This document shows positions 15,491 to 24,018 of a stretch of 64,000 nucleotides of DNA, piece after piece; the stretch's first letter is position 1; each line of letters starts with the position of its first letter. The DNA is taken from contig OY969604.1 of assembly GCA_963701325.1 (NCBI GenBank), forward strand, positions 2,604,001 to 2,668,000, in the 5' to 3' direction. Under the pieces are notes generated by a model. It was not told where the DNA came from. It saw only the letters and a program-made list of their open reading frames with translations, and did no database searches. The position numbers and the translations under genes are program-made. This DNA comes from Bog-756 sp963701325 (lineage in GTDB: Bacteria; Actinomycetota; Acidimicrobiia; Acidimicrobiales; RAAP-2).

Positions 15491-16447
15491 TCACCCGATG
15501 CCGAGCGCCTGGTTGGCGGTGCGCACCGCCTTTGAGTTGCAGACCGCGACCGGCTGTCCGTCGGTGGCGAGGCAGAGGCCCGCGCTGAGCTCGTTGGCAG
15601 CGGCGATGATCGCCTGACCGGTGGGTGGCGCAGGGGTCGTCGACTGCGGGGTGGCGGCCAGGGGCTGGGCTGCCTCGCCTGCGATCTGGGCCTGCGACTG
15701 GCTGACCACCAGCGCCGGACTGAAGCCGGAGGTGGCGGTCACCATCCGGTTGTCGATGTCCACGAAGGGCCAGGTGCCCGGCGCCCCGCTCCCGTCGACA
15801 TCGGGCGTGTAGCGCGCGACGAGTGCGGCCTGACCCTGGTCGAGGTGGCTGATCCGGGTGAAGGTCCCGTCGGGGCCGGTCTGGTCGGAGTAGAGCTCGA
15901 CCCCGGTCAGGGTCAGGTACCGGCTCGAGTAGGTGGTGCCCACGAAGCTGAACGACTGGATGCCCGAGAAGACGGAGAGGGAGGCCGACTGGGAGTTGTG
16001 GAGGGTGCCGAACCTGCCGAACCGGTCGAGGGCCACGATGAGTGGCCACCGCTCGGCTGCGCAGAACGGGCAGTACTCCGAGCCCACGAAGAGCACCTCG
16101 GGCCGCCCGCCCTGCGAAAGCGGTGGCTGCCCGCTGAGCACGACCGGAGCGGTCAGCGTGGTTCCGGGCACGGTGACGCCGACCGAGTCGAAGGTCGAGG
16201 GGGTCACTCCGGCGAGGGTCGCGACGACGTCGGCCGAGGTGACCGACGGCCGGGCCACGCTCGCCGGGGTCGTGGAGCGGGTGAGGGCGTAGGTCACCAG
16301 CGCGACGAACCCGAGGAGCAGCACCACGACCGCGCCCCAGGCGAACCGGGCGGTCCTGGTCGAACCGGACGCTCCGTCGTGGTCGGGGTCCGTGCTGTCC
16401 GTGCCCGCCGTGTCCGCGCCTGGCGAGGGAGTATCCGGCCCGGTCAC
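15491..16447 (-). CDS. DUF929 thioredoxin-like membrane-anchored protein (CPFC)
   Basis: 318 residues: a ~35-residue acidic cytosolic tail, one transmembrane helix (FAWGAVVVLLLGFVALVTYAL), then an extracytoplasmic domain of the DUF929 type with the redox motif VGSEYCPFCAAERW. Its C-terminus carries another Cys pair around residues 290-303 (LCLATD, AVCNSK). DUF929 is a thioredoxin-like family and CxxC in this context fits a DsbA-like disulfide oxidant. It is the last gene of a three-gene minus-strand operon after VKOR (24 bp gap) and a second DUF929 gene, so VKOR is its likely oxidant. Confidence 0.85.
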   Translation of the reverse strand: MTGPDTPSPGADTAGTDSTDPDHDGASGSTRTARFAWGAVVVLLLGFVALVTYALTRSTTPASVARPSVTSADVVATLAGVTPSTFDSVGVTVPGTTLTAPVVLSGQPPLSQGGRPEVLFVGSEYCPFCAAERWPLIVALDRFGRFGTLHNSQSASLSVFSGIQSFSFVGTTYSSRYLTLTGVELYSDQTGPDGTFTRISHLDQGQAALVARYTPDVDGSGAPGTWPFVDIDNRMVTATSGFSPALVVSQSQAQIAGEAAQPLAATPQSTTPAPPTGQAIIAAANELSAGLCLATDGQPVAVCNSKAVRTANQALGIG

Positions 16448-16471
16448 CCGTCGTCCGCGGTTCGGATGCGA

Positions 16472-16969
16472 CTACGCCGGGTCGGGTGCGAGGAGCTCGT
16501 CATCCTCGAACGCCTGGTCGTCCTCGCCGTAGCTCGGGGCGAGGACGACCGGGGCCGAGGTCACGATGATCACGAAGAGGCTGAACGTGATCAGGTGGAC
16601 ACCCGAGCACCAGAGGCAGATGGCCTTGATCAGGAAGAGCTCGGCGGTGATCAGGTACACGATCATCCCGACCCCGGTGATCGACAGTGCCAGCCGGGCC
16701 AGATGGATCCGGCGGTCGGCGGAACGCCAGGCCGCGGGCAGGCAGAGCGCCAGCATGGGCACGAAGAAGAGCAGGCCGAGCATGGCGACCGGGATGCCGA
16801 AGATGACCGACTGCGGACTGGTGGTGACCTTCTCGCAATTGATGGCGCCGCCGCTGTTGCAGACCAGGATGGCCTTGTTGAAGTGGGTGATCGTGAGATA
16901 GGTCGCGATCCCGAGCCCGGCCAGGCTCAGGAGCAGGGTGGTCAGCGGTTGCCAGCGCAGGGTGGGCAT
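16472..16969 (-). CDS. Vitamin K epoxide reductase-like (VKOR) membrane oxidoreductase
   Basis: 165 residues with four or five transmembrane helices. The loop cysteines are in LVCNSGGAINCEKV and the active CxxC is CLWC inside helix IKAICLWCSGVHLITFSLF, which is the VKOR arrangement. In actinobacteria VKOR reoxidises DsbA-like partners using menaquinone. Here both neighbours in the operon are membrane-anchored CPxC thioredoxin-fold proteins, which fits a complete oxidative protein-folding unit at the outer face of the membrane. There is no fused thioredoxin domain; the partner is supplied in trans. Confidence 0.92.
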   Translation of the reverse strand: MPTLRWQPLTTLLLSLAGLGIATYLTITHFNKAILVCNSGGAINCEKVTTSPQSVIFGIPVAMLGLLFFVPMLALCLPAAWRSADRRIHLARLALSITGVGMIVYLITAELFLIKAICLWCSGVHLITFSLFVIIVTSAPVVLAPSYGEDDQAFEDDELLAPDPA

Positions 16970-16999
16970 GGTCGGCGGTGGTCGTCGGCGGGCAGCGAC

Positions 17000-18097
17000 T
17001 CAGCTGGCGCTGATGCCCATCGACTTGGCGGCGGCCTTGACGCCGGAGCTCGTGCACACGTCGCCGGGCTGGCCCTTGGTGCTCGCACAAACACTGGCAC
17101 TGATGTAGTTGGCGGTGGAGACGATGGCCTGGGTCACCGGGTTCGTCGGATCGGACAGGCCGCCGGCGATCTCGGTCCAGGTGAGCCCGGCGAGGATCCC
17201 GGGGTCGTAGCTCGGGCCTGAGATGAGGGCCACGTTCCCGATGTTGACGAAGGGATAGCTGAGCGAGCCAGGCTGGTAGCCCTGCACGTACTGCTGCGCG
17301 AGGGTCGCGTAGTCCTGCGACTCCTGCGTGGTGAGTTTCTCGAGGTTCGCGTAGCCTCCGGCGGCGAGGGGGACATTGGACTGGGCCTCGACCGGGACGA
17401 ACGTGAGATACGGGCTCGTGAGGTTGGCCGACACGAAGCTGAAGGTGTGGGTCTGCGCATCGACGTCGGTGTACGACGAGGCGGTGATCTGGAGACCCGA
17501 CCAGGTGCCGAACCGGGAGAGTGCGGCCGCGATCCCCCAGCGCTCGGCCGCGCAGTAGGGGCAGTACTCGGCTCCGATGTACAGCATTGCCGGCGACTTG
17601 CCCCCGATGCTCAGAGGGGGCTTCCCCTTGATGATGGTGGGCGGGGTGACCGCGGCCGTCGACGAGGTCACCCCCACCGTGTTGTAGACCGACAGCGGGA
17701 TGTTGGTGACGTCGTGGACGACCGACGCCGGCGCCGGGGTCACCGGGGTGTAGGAGAGGTTGGCCGGGCCGTTGCTCGTCACCTTCACGATGATCAGGAC
17801 GGCGACGATCACGACGACCAGACCGACCGCTCCCCAGGTGATCAGCGCGGTCCGGTTGGCCCTCGGGGCCGACGCGGTCGCGGCTCCGGCCTTGCCCCCC
17901 GGTCGCGGGGTGTTGCCGCCCTTCCCGGTGGCGGCCCCGCCCTTGCCCGACGGCGCCTTGGCCGAAACCGGCCGGCTCTGCGCACGGCTCTTGTCCTTGG
18001 CGCTCTGGCTGGGACCATTGGTGGCCGGCGGCTTGGGCGTGTTCCCGCCCTTGGGCGTCGTGCCGCCGGTGCTGGGCTTCTTCGTGGTGTCGGCCAT
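17000..18097 (-). CDS. DUF929 thioredoxin-like membrane-anchored protein (CPYC)
   Basis: 365 residues. An unusually long, Pro/Gly/Lys-rich, low-complexity cytosolic N-terminus (~85 residues) is followed by one transmembrane helix (LITWGAVGLVVVIVAVLIIV) and a DUF929 domain with YIGAEYCPYCAAERW. C-terminal cysteines at VCASTKGQPGDVC resemble those of the second DUF929 protein of the operon, so the two arose by duplication. ATG 18097 was chosen because residues encoded further upstream look non-coding and overlap the divergent hydrolase promoter. It is the first gene of the DUF929-VKOR-DUF929 operon. Confidence 0.85.
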   Translation of the reverse strand: MADTTKKPSTGGTTPKGGNTPKPPATNGPSQSAKDKSRAQSRPVSAKAPSGKGGAATGKGGNTPRPGGKAGAATASAPRANRTALITWGAVGLVVVIVAVLIIVKVTSNGPANLSYTPVTPAPASVVHDVTNIPLSVYNTVGVTSSTAAVTPPTIIKGKPPLSIGGKSPAMLYIGAEYCPYCAAERWGIAAALSRFGTWSGLQITASSYTDVDAQTHTFSFVSANLTSPYLTFVPVEAQSNVPLAAGGYANLEKLTTQESQDYATLAQQYVQGYQPGSLSYPFVNIGNVALISGPSYDPGILAGLTWTEIAGGLSDPTNPVTQAIVSTANYISASVCASTKGQPGDVCTSSGVKAAAKSMGISAS

Positions 18098-18207
18098 CGT
18101 TCCGCAGTCCTCGATCCGTGGAGTTCTCCGATCCGAAGCGTAACTGGTCCGCCTGGGGCGTTGCGATCGGGCACTGCAGGATGCGGCCGGTACCGCCGGG
18201 GCGGGCC

Positions 18208-18213
18208 TAGAGT
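18208..18213 (+). promoter_or_regulatory. Candidate -10 TAGAGT, leaderless hydrolase gene
   Basis: TAGAGT, eight nt, then ATG at 18222; no Shine-Dalgarno between. Confidence 0.45.
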
Positions 18214-18221
18214 GATCGGCC

Positions 18222-19124
18222 ATGTCGGTACATGCATCGACCCCGGACGGCCCACCGCCGTCCGGGACGGGCACCCCCATTGCGCACCCGAGCTCCCCCG
18301 CCTGGCGGTGGGTCACCGTCGACGGCCATCGGGTCCGCTACGTCGTCGTCGGATCCGGCCCGCCCGCGCTCTTCCTGCACGGCTGGGGCCTGCGGCCCAA
18401 CGCCTATCTCCGGCCGATCGAAGCGATGGCTGCCGCGGGGTGCCGGGTCTACGCCCCCGCCCTGCCCGGGTTCGGCGGTACCCGTGAGCTCGAGGCGGAG
18501 CAGCGGACCTTCGACGGGTACGGAGCCTGGGTCGGGCGGTTCCTCGACGGGGTGGGCGTCGACCGGGTCGCCCTGGTGGCCGGCCACTCCTTCGGGGGTG
18601 GGGTGGCGACCGCCTTCGTGCACCACCGGCCGGATCGGGTCTCCTCGCTCCTGCTGGCCAACCCGATCGGCAGCCCGACCTGGGCCCTCTTCCCCAACGA
18701 GGTCCGGACCATGATGCAGCGTCCGTTCTGGGACTGGACCCGCCATTTCGGCGGCGACATCCTCGCCTCGCCTCGGCTGTTCCGTCTCCTCCCCACCCTG
18801 CTCGAGGACTTCGTCCCCAATCTGGTGCGCAATCCACTCGGGATGCTCCGCACCGGGGAGTTCATCCGCCGCGCCGACCTGGTCCAGGAAGTCCGGACCA
18901 TCGCGGAGCTCGGGATCCCGGTCTCGGTTGCCTGGTCCGACCGCGACGGGCTGGTTCCCCGGTCGGCGTTCGACGAGCTGCGTCATGCGGCCGGAGTCGA
19001 GGGAGTGGTGATGGAAGGCCCCCACGCCTGGCTCATCGCCGATCCCGCGGCCTTCGGGGAGCTGGCCATCAGCGCCCTCGTCGACGCACGGCCCGCGTCG
19101 GCTCAGCCCAACGCCTCCGCCTGA
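18222..19124 (+). CDS. Alpha/beta hydrolase
   Basis: 300 residues with the canonical fold: LFLHGWGLRPNAY (oxyanion HG), PALPGFGG, the nucleophile elbow AGHSFGGG (Ser), an acidic residue in WSDRDGLVP and the catalytic His in EGPHAWL. This matches the lipase/haloperoxidase-like group of unassigned substrate. No signal peptide is present, so the enzyme is cytosolic. It is divergent from the DUF929-VKOR operon, sharing a ~125-bp promoter region, and is followed by a NUDIX gene on the same strand that has its own -10-like element. Confidence 0.87.
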   Translation: MSVHASTPDGPPPSGTGTPIAHPSSPAWRWVTVDGHRVRYVVVGSGPPALFLHGWGLRPNAYLRPIEAMAAAGCRVYAPALPGFGGTRELEAEQRTFDGYGAWVGRFLDGVGVDRVALVAGHSFGGGVATAFVHHRPDRVSSLLLANPIGSPTWALFPNEVRTMMQRPFWDWTRHFGGDILASPRLFRLLPTLLEDFVPNLVRNPLGMLRTGEFIRRADLVQEVRTIAELGIPVSVAWSDRDGLVPRSAFDELRHAAGVEGVVMEGPHAWLIADPAAFGELAISALVDARPASAQPNASA

Positions 19125-19174
19125 TCCACGAGGGACGGTCCGCTCCGGCCCCCGGTGACCCGCGACCCGGACGG

Positions 19175-19180
19175 TAGCCT
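19175..19180 (+). promoter_or_regulatory. Candidate -10 TAGCCT, leaderless NUDIX gene
   Basis: TAGCCT, six nt (GAGTCG), then GTG at 19187. Confidence 0.45.
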
Positions 19181-19186
19181 GAGTCG

Positions 19187-20104
19187 GTGACCGTGACCCT
19201 GCGCGACGCCGCCACGGTGATGCTGGTCCGCGATGCGGTGGACGAGGTGGGGGGTCCGGCGGTCGAGATCTGCATGCTGCGCCGCAACCTGGCCTCCGAA
19301 TTCGTTGCCGGCGCCTACGTCTTTCCGGGTGGGTCGGTCGACCCCGAGGACCGCGGCCCCGACACCGGCGAGTTCTGCCGCGGGCTGACCGACGCCGAAG
19401 CCAGCGCGATCGTGGGCGTGGAGTCCGGGGGGCTGGCGTTCTGGGTCGCCGCCCTGCGCGAGTGCTTCGAGGAGTCCGGCGTGCTGGTGGCCGAACCCCG
19501 GGACGGGTCGGGTGGGGCAGGGCTGCTCGACACCTCGGACCCGGAGACGGCCCGACGCTTCGACGCCTACCGCCTGGGGGTCAACGAGGGGCGTACCGGC
19601 CTGCTCGATGTCTGCCGCGCGGAGGGACTGGTCCTCGTGACCGACACCGTCCACTACGTGAGCCACTGGATCACCCCGGACCTCGCGCCGCGCCGCTACG
19701 ACACCCGCTTCTTCGTGACCGCGGCGCCGCCCGACCAGGTGGCCCGCCACGACGACGGGGAGACCATCGCGAGCATCTGGATCCGCCCCGACGACGCGCT
19801 CGCCCGGTTCGAGTCCGGTGAGTTCGAACTGCTCCCCCCGACCGTCTCGAACCTCTCGAGTCTGGCCCGCCACACCTCGACCGACGAGGTCATGGCCTGG
19901 GCCCGAGCGGTGACCGACGTCCCCACGATCCTGCCCCTCGTGCTGATCGAGGACGGCCGTCTGCTCATCCTGCGCCCGGGCGACGATGGGTACGACCAGG
20001 CCCTCGAGGCCCGCCTGTCCTCCGACCAACCGGTCTCGCCCGAGCTCGCCGCTTTCGTGCGCGAGCGCTGGGGCCCGAAGGCGGATGCCGGGGGACTGTC
20101 CTGA
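19187..20104 (+). CDS. NUDIX hydrolase (NUDT19-like)
   Basis: 305 residues. The N-terminal half holds the substrate strand FVFPGGSVDPEDR-like block (AYVFPGGSVD) and the nudix helix core RECFEESGVLV. The 5' part of the canonical box is degenerate (Gly-Leu-Ala-Phe rather than Gly-x5-Glu), a pattern shared with NUDT19/RP2p-type CoA-diphosphate hydrolases. These have a long insert between box parts and a second alpha/beta half, as here. CoA or acyl-CoA hydrolysis is therefore a reasonable inference but not proven. The gene converges on mrp with 22 bp between stops. Confidence 0.82.
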   Translation: MTVTLRDAATVMLVRDAVDEVGGPAVEICMLRRNLASEFVAGAYVFPGGSVDPEDRGPDTGEFCRGLTDAEASAIVGVESGGLAFWVAALRECFEESGVLVAEPRDGSGGAGLLDTSDPETARRFDAYRLGVNEGRTGLLDVCRAEGLVLVTDTVHYVSHWITPDLAPRRYDTRFFVTAAPPDQVARHDDGETIASIWIRPDDALARFESGEFELLPPTVSNLSSLARHTSTDEVMAWARAVTDVPTILPLVLIEDGRLLILRPGDDGYDQALEARLSSDQPVSPELAAFVRERWGPKADAGGLS

Positions 20105-20126
20105 ACCCGTAACGCCAGGTGAGCGC

Positions 20127-21326
20127 TCAGTCGGCCACGGCAGCCGCGGCATCCCCGGCGGCGACGGCAGCCTCCACCCGCTCGAGCACCCGGGCGCTGC
20201 ACCCCTCCATGGAGACCACCGGAGCGGCGGTCGTGACCAGCACATGGGCCATGCGGGCGAACTCGGCGGCCAAGGGCTGGTCGTCGTCGAGGGCGACCGG
20301 GGTCCCGGCGTCACCACCGGCGGAGACCGACGGGTGGAGGGGTACCTGGCCGAGGAGCGGCACCCCGATGTCGCCGGCCAGGCGCGCGCCCCGACCCGAG
20401 CCGAACAGCGCGTACGACTCGCCGTGGTCGCAGGTGAAGTCGCTCATGTTCTCGACCACGCCGATCACCCGGAGATAGCCCTTGCGGGCCATGTCGGCCG
20501 TGCGGGCAGCCACCTTCTGGGCGGCCAGCGGTGGGGTCGTGACCACGAGCACCTCGGTACGGGGCAGCATCCGGGCCAGGCCCATCTGGATGTCCCCGGT
20601 GCCGGGCGGCATGTCGATGAGCAGGTAGTCGAGACTCCCCCAGTGGACGTCTTCGAGGAACTGCTGGACCGCCCGGTTGAGGATGAGGCCGCGCCACATG
20701 ATCGCGTTCTCCTCGTCGGCGAGGAACCCCATCGAAAGCACCCGCAGCAAGCCGTTCCCGACCCGGCGCTCGAGGGGGACCATCTTCTTGTCGTGGGCTT
20801 CCACGTCGCCCTGCATCCCGAGCAGCCGGGGCACGCTAAATCCCCAGATGTCGGCGTCGAGCACACCGACCGTGAGACCCCGCCGAGCCAGCGCGACCGC
20901 CAGGTTGACGGTCACCGAGCTCTTGCCGACGCCACCCTTGCCCGAGGCGATCGCGATGATCCGGGCGGTGTCGGGGATGTCGGTCGAGGGTGCCTCCTCC
21001 CGGGCGTGGAGCCGCGCCCTGGCCATGACCTCCCGCTTCTGGTCGGCATCCATGACACCGGTGGCCACGGTGACCCGGTCGACCCCGGGAAGCGACCCCA
21101 CGTGCATCTCGACGTCGCGCTGGATCTGGGCACGGAGTGGGCACCCGGCGACGGTGAGGGCGACCTCGACGTCGATCACGCCGCCGTCCGTGCGCACGCC
21201 GGTGACCATGCCCAGCTCGACGATGTCGGCGCCGAGCTCGGGGTCGATCACGCTGCGCAGCGCGGCCCGGACCGCCTCGACGGAGGGCGGCCCGGGCCCG
21301 GCGGGGGAAGTGTCGGTCCTGGTCAC
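20127..21326 (-). CDS. Mrp/NBP35-type P-loop Fe-S cluster carrier
   Basis: 399 residues. The N-terminal ~90 residues are a DUF59/MIP18-like domain (LRSVIDPELGADIVELGMV). The ApbC/Mrp ATPase follows with Walker A IASGKGGVGKSSVTVNLA, DADIWGFSVPRLLG and Walker B YLLIDMPPGTGD. The usual CxxC that bridges a cluster is not obvious near the C-terminus; instead single cysteines appear at FTCDHGE and MEGCSAR. Mrp loads Fe-S clusters onto apo-proteins. Head-to-head with erpA, which has a matching role. GTG start with TAGAAT seven nt upstream and no Shine-Dalgarno, so probably leaderless. Confidence 0.87.
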   Translation of the reverse strand: MTRTDTSPAGPGPPSVEAVRAALRSVIDPELGADIVELGMVTGVRTDGGVIDVEVALTVAGCPLRAQIQRDVEMHVGSLPGVDRVTVATGVMDADQKREVMARARLHAREEAPSTDIPDTARIIAIASGKGGVGKSSVTVNLAVALARRGLTVGVLDADIWGFSVPRLLGMQGDVEAHDKKMVPLERRVGNGLLRVLSMGFLADEENAIMWRGLILNRAVQQFLEDVHWGSLDYLLIDMPPGTGDIQMGLARMLPRTEVLVVTTPPLAAQKVAARTADMARKGYLRVIGVVENMSDFTCDHGESYALFGSGRGARLAGDIGVPLLGQVPLHPSVSAGGDAGTPVALDDDQPLAAEFARMAHVLVTTAAPVVSMEGCSARVLERVEAAVAAGDAAAAVAD

Positions 21327-21333
21327 CTCGGCA

Positions 21334-21339
21334 ATTCTA
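21334..21339 (-). promoter_or_regulatory. Candidate -10 TAGAAT, leaderless mrp
   Basis: TAGAAT on the minus strand, seven nt (TGCCGAG), then GTG at 21326. It is the closest to consensus among the leaderless -10 elements in this window. Confidence 0.5.
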
Positions 21340-21480
21340 CCGGGAGTTGTCCTCCGGCCCGGTTCCCCGGCTGAGCCACGAGGCGGCTCGACGGTCGGCG
21401 GTGCTCCGCTGCCGCACGTCCACGGGTACGCTTGTCCCTGCACGGCCCGGACGACCGTCCGGTGACCCAGGAGGATGACC

Positions 21481-21846
21481 ATGAGCTCGGCCATGCAGAC
21501 CGTCAGCATCGGAAAGAAGCCCAACCCGGTCGACCTGACCGACGTGGCTGCCGCCAAGGTGCGCGAGCTCCTGGCCGAGGAGGACACCGAGGGGTTGGCA
21601 CTCCGCGTGGCCGTGCGCCCCGGCGGGTGCTCCGGCTTCAGCTACGAGATGTTCTTCGACGCCGACGTGGCCGAGGACGACGTGGTCCGTGAGTTCAGCG
21701 GGGTCAACGTCGTCGTGGATGCGACGAGCGCCGACCTGCTCCGGGGCTCGACCCTCGACTACAGCGACGGCCTCCAGGGCGCCGGCTTCCACGTGACCAA
21801 CCCGAACGCGACCCGCACCTGCGGCTGCGGTTCCTCCTTCAGCTGA
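21481..21846 (+). CDS. erpA: ErpA/IscA (HesB) A-type iron-sulfur carrier
   Basis: 121 residues with the three conserved cysteines: one in RPGGCSGFSYEM and two in CGCGSSF at the C-terminus. The internal LDYSDGLQGAGFHVTNPNA block is typical of A-type carriers. It inserts [4Fe-4S]/[2Fe-2S] clusters into targets. AGGAGG lies six nt before the ATG at 21481; an ATG at 21475 directly abuts the Shine-Dalgarno and is less likely. The stop is 27 bp before the probable CTG start of a [2Fe-2S] molybdo-enzyme-like gene in the same frame, so they are likely co-translated. Confidence 0.9.
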   Translation: MSSAMQTVSIGKKPNPVDLTDVAAAKVRELLAEEDTEGLALRVAVRPGGCSGFSYEMFFDADVAEDDVVREFSGVNVVVDATSADLLRGSTLDYSDGLQGAGFHVTNPNATRTCGCGSSFS

Positions 21847-21873
21847 GCCTCCATCGGCTGAGCCGTTGATCCC

Positions 21874-23484
21874 CTGATCCGGCTCAGCGTCAACGGCGCC
21901 GACGTCGAGGTCGGCGACGACGACACAACCCTGCTGGACGTCCTGCGCGAGCAGCTCTCGCTGCGATCGGTCAAGGACGGCTGCAGCCCCCAGGGCCAGT
22001 GCGGCTGCTGCACGGTCTGGGTGGACGGCGCCCCCAGGGTCTCGTGCGTGACTCCGGTGCGTCGCCTCGCGGGGCGCAGCGTGACCACCCTCGAGGGACT
22101 GCCGCCGGCGGTGCGGACGCGTTGGGCCGGGGCGCTGGTCGAGACCGGCGGCAGCCAGTGCGGGTTCTGCACTCCCGGCATCGTGATGCGTCTGGCGGCC
22201 ATGGCCGGCCCGGTCACCGACGAGCAGGTCGACCGGGCGCTCCTCGCCCATCTCTGCCGCTGTACCGGATGGCACAGCATCGAAGCCGCTGCGCGCACGG
22301 TCCTCGGCGGCGCTCCCGAAGAGCACCCGGGCCCATTGCGTGATCTCTCGGCAGCCGCGGCGCGGGCCGCGCTCGAGGGCGGGGTCCCCCAGCGGGTCGG
22401 CCCAGAGGTCGTGCTGGGGGAGGCGGGATTCGCCGACGACGACTGCCCGGCCGACGCGCTGGTTGCAGTCCCCGACGGACGCGGCGGCTACGCGATCGGG
22501 GAGACACTCCGGGCGGCACGGTCTCTCGCAGGAAAGCTCCAAGGGCGCAGCTCGACGGAGCCCCTCCGCCATCCGGTGGGGGTCCCACCGGGGGAGTGGA
22601 GCCTCTCCCTCGTCACGACGTGGGTCGAACCGGCGTACGTCGAACCCGACGCATCGTGGTGCGCCCCGGGCGGCCAACCGGCCTCCCCCTACGGGAACGG
22701 CGGGGCCTTCGGGGGCAAGCTCCACTCGCCGGTCTGTGCGGATGCGCGCCGCCTGGCCGACGAGCACGGGCGCGCCGTCCGGGTGCTCTGGTCGCGTGAG
22801 GACGTGGTCCGGCATGGCCCGAAGCGCCCACCGATCGCGGGGGGTGTCGCCCGCGACGGCACCGGGGTGCTGCTGGTCGGGGTGACCGGCGGGGGGCTCG
22901 CCGCCTCGTGGGACGCGCTGGTCGGTCGGGTGGCCGCGGTCGCTCCGGGGGTGACCCTCGAGCAGGTGCCGATCGAGGGTCCGGACGTCTCGTCCGATCT
23001 GCGGGCGGCGGTGTGGGCCGAGGCCGCCGTGTTGGCGGTCGCGGCCGGCTTTGCCGACGCCGGCACGGGTCGCCCGGTCGTGGACGTGCCCGTCGAGGTG
23101 GTCGCCCCGTCGGGCGGTCGGGCGGTGGCCCGGTGCGGCGCCGACGGGCAGGTGGCGATCGAGGTCGACGCCGGGGAGGTCCTCGACGAGACGGTCCTCC
23201 GCTCGTACGCGCTCGGCGCCGCGGACCAGGCCGTCGGCTGGGTGCGCTCCGAAGGGATCGCCGTCGACGCGACGGGGACGGTCTCGGACCTCACCATGCG
23301 CTCCTTCGGGATCCTCCCGGCCCGGGCGATGCCACCGGTCACGATCACCATCGGTGGCGACCGCTCCCGCGCGCCCGTCCCGGCGTCCGACGCGGTGTTC
23401 GCCGCGGTCGCAGCTGCGCGCTGGCTGGCCGACGGACTGCCCGCGTCGTGGCCCACCGACCGTGGCGGCGCGGGTCGCCCCTGA
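21874..23484 (+). CDS. Condensed xanthine-dehydrogenase-like fusion: [2Fe-2S] subunit plus partial molybdopterin domain
   Basis: About 536 residues. The N-terminus is a plant-type [2Fe-2S] ferredoxin domain (DGCSPQGQCGCCTVWVDG). The all-helical second [2Fe-2S] domain follows (QCGFCTPGIVMRL ... CRCTGW). From about residue 170 the protein turns into a shortened xanthine-dehydrogenase large-subunit region with LVTTWVEPAYVEPDA and GNGGAFGGKLHSPVCADA. Family large subunits alone are ~750 aa, so most substrate and cofactor lobes are missing. The frame has no ATG, GTG or TTG between the in-frame stop at 21859 and the ferredoxin domain; CTG 21874 is the best start. It may be a CTG or coupled start after erpA, or an undetected indel. 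Confidence 0.65.
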   Translation: MIRLSVNGADVEVGDDDTTLLDVLREQLSLRSVKDGCSPQGQCGCCTVWVDGAPRVSCVTPVRRLAGRSVTTLEGLPPAVRTRWAGALVETGGSQCGFCTPGIVMRLAAMAGPVTDEQVDRALLAHLCRCTGWHSIEAAARTVLGGAPEEHPGPLRDLSAAAARAALEGGVPQRVGPEVVLGEAGFADDDCPADALVAVPDGRGGYAIGETLRAARSLAGKLQGRSSTEPLRHPVGVPPGEWSLSLVTTWVEPAYVEPDASWCAPGGQPASPYGNGGAFGGKLHSPVCADARRLADEHGRAVRVLWSREDVVRHGPKRPPIAGGVARDGTGVLLVGVTGGGLAASWDALVGRVAAVAPGVTLEQVPIEGPDVSSDLRAAVWAEAAVLAVAAGFADAGTGRPVVDVPVEVVAPSGGRAVARCGADGQVAIEVDAGEVLDETVLRSYALGAADQAVGWVRSEGIAVDATGTVSDLTMRSFGILPARAMPPVTITIGGDRSRAPVPASDAVFAAVAAARWLADGLPASWPTDRGGAGRP

Positions 23485-23596
23485 ACGGACCGACGGACGG
23501 GGCCCCGCCGCCACGTGCAGTCGGACAGCCCCGTGCCCGTCGGGTCCCGCGTAGGCTGGCCGACCACCCACCCACCGGTCGCCGCGAGGAGCCCCC

Positions 23597-23968
23597 ATGA
23601 GCACGCCCGTCGGTCCCTACACCCCCATCGTGCGGGCCGGCGCATGGCTCGTCTGTTCCGGACAGCTCGGTCTGCGCCCCGCGGCCGACGGCGTCCCGCC
23701 CGCTCTGGCCGAGGGCGGACCCGGCCCGCAGCTGGCGCAGGCCGTCGCCAATGCGGCCGCACTGCTCTCCGGCGAAGGGGCCTCCCTGGCCGACGTGGTC
23801 AAGACCACCGTGTTCACCACCGACCCGGGTGCCTTCGCGGCGGTCAACGAGGCCTACGTGGCTGCATTCGGGAGCGTCCGCCCGGCCCGTTCGATGGTCG
23901 CTGTGTCGGCGCTGCCCATGGGAGCGGCAGTCGAGATCGAGGTCTGGGCCCACCGCGAGCCCGACTGA
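23597..23968 (+). CDS. RidA/YjgF-family enamine/imine deaminase
   Basis: 123 residues with the YjgF trimer fold signatures: VGPYTPIVRAGAWLVCSGQLG at the N-terminus, ADVVKTTVFTTDPGAFAAVNEAYV in the middle, and the substrate-binding Arg in SVRPARSMVAVSALPMGA. RidA hydrolyses reactive 2-aminoacrylate and other imines released by PLP enzymes. ATG with AGGAG six nt upstream. It follows the molybdo-enzyme-like gene by ~110 bp and converges on the GlnR-like regulator. Confidence 0.88.
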   Translation: MSTPVGPYTPIVRAGAWLVCSGQLGLRPAADGVPPALAEGGPGPQLAQAVANAAALLSGEGASLADVVKTTVFTTDPGAFAAVNEAYVAAFGSVRPARSMVAVSALPMGAAVEIEVWAHREPD

Positions 23969-24018
23969 GTCCACGCTCGGCCGGACTGGGTCAGGGCCCA
24001 GGCGCGGTCAGAACGCGG

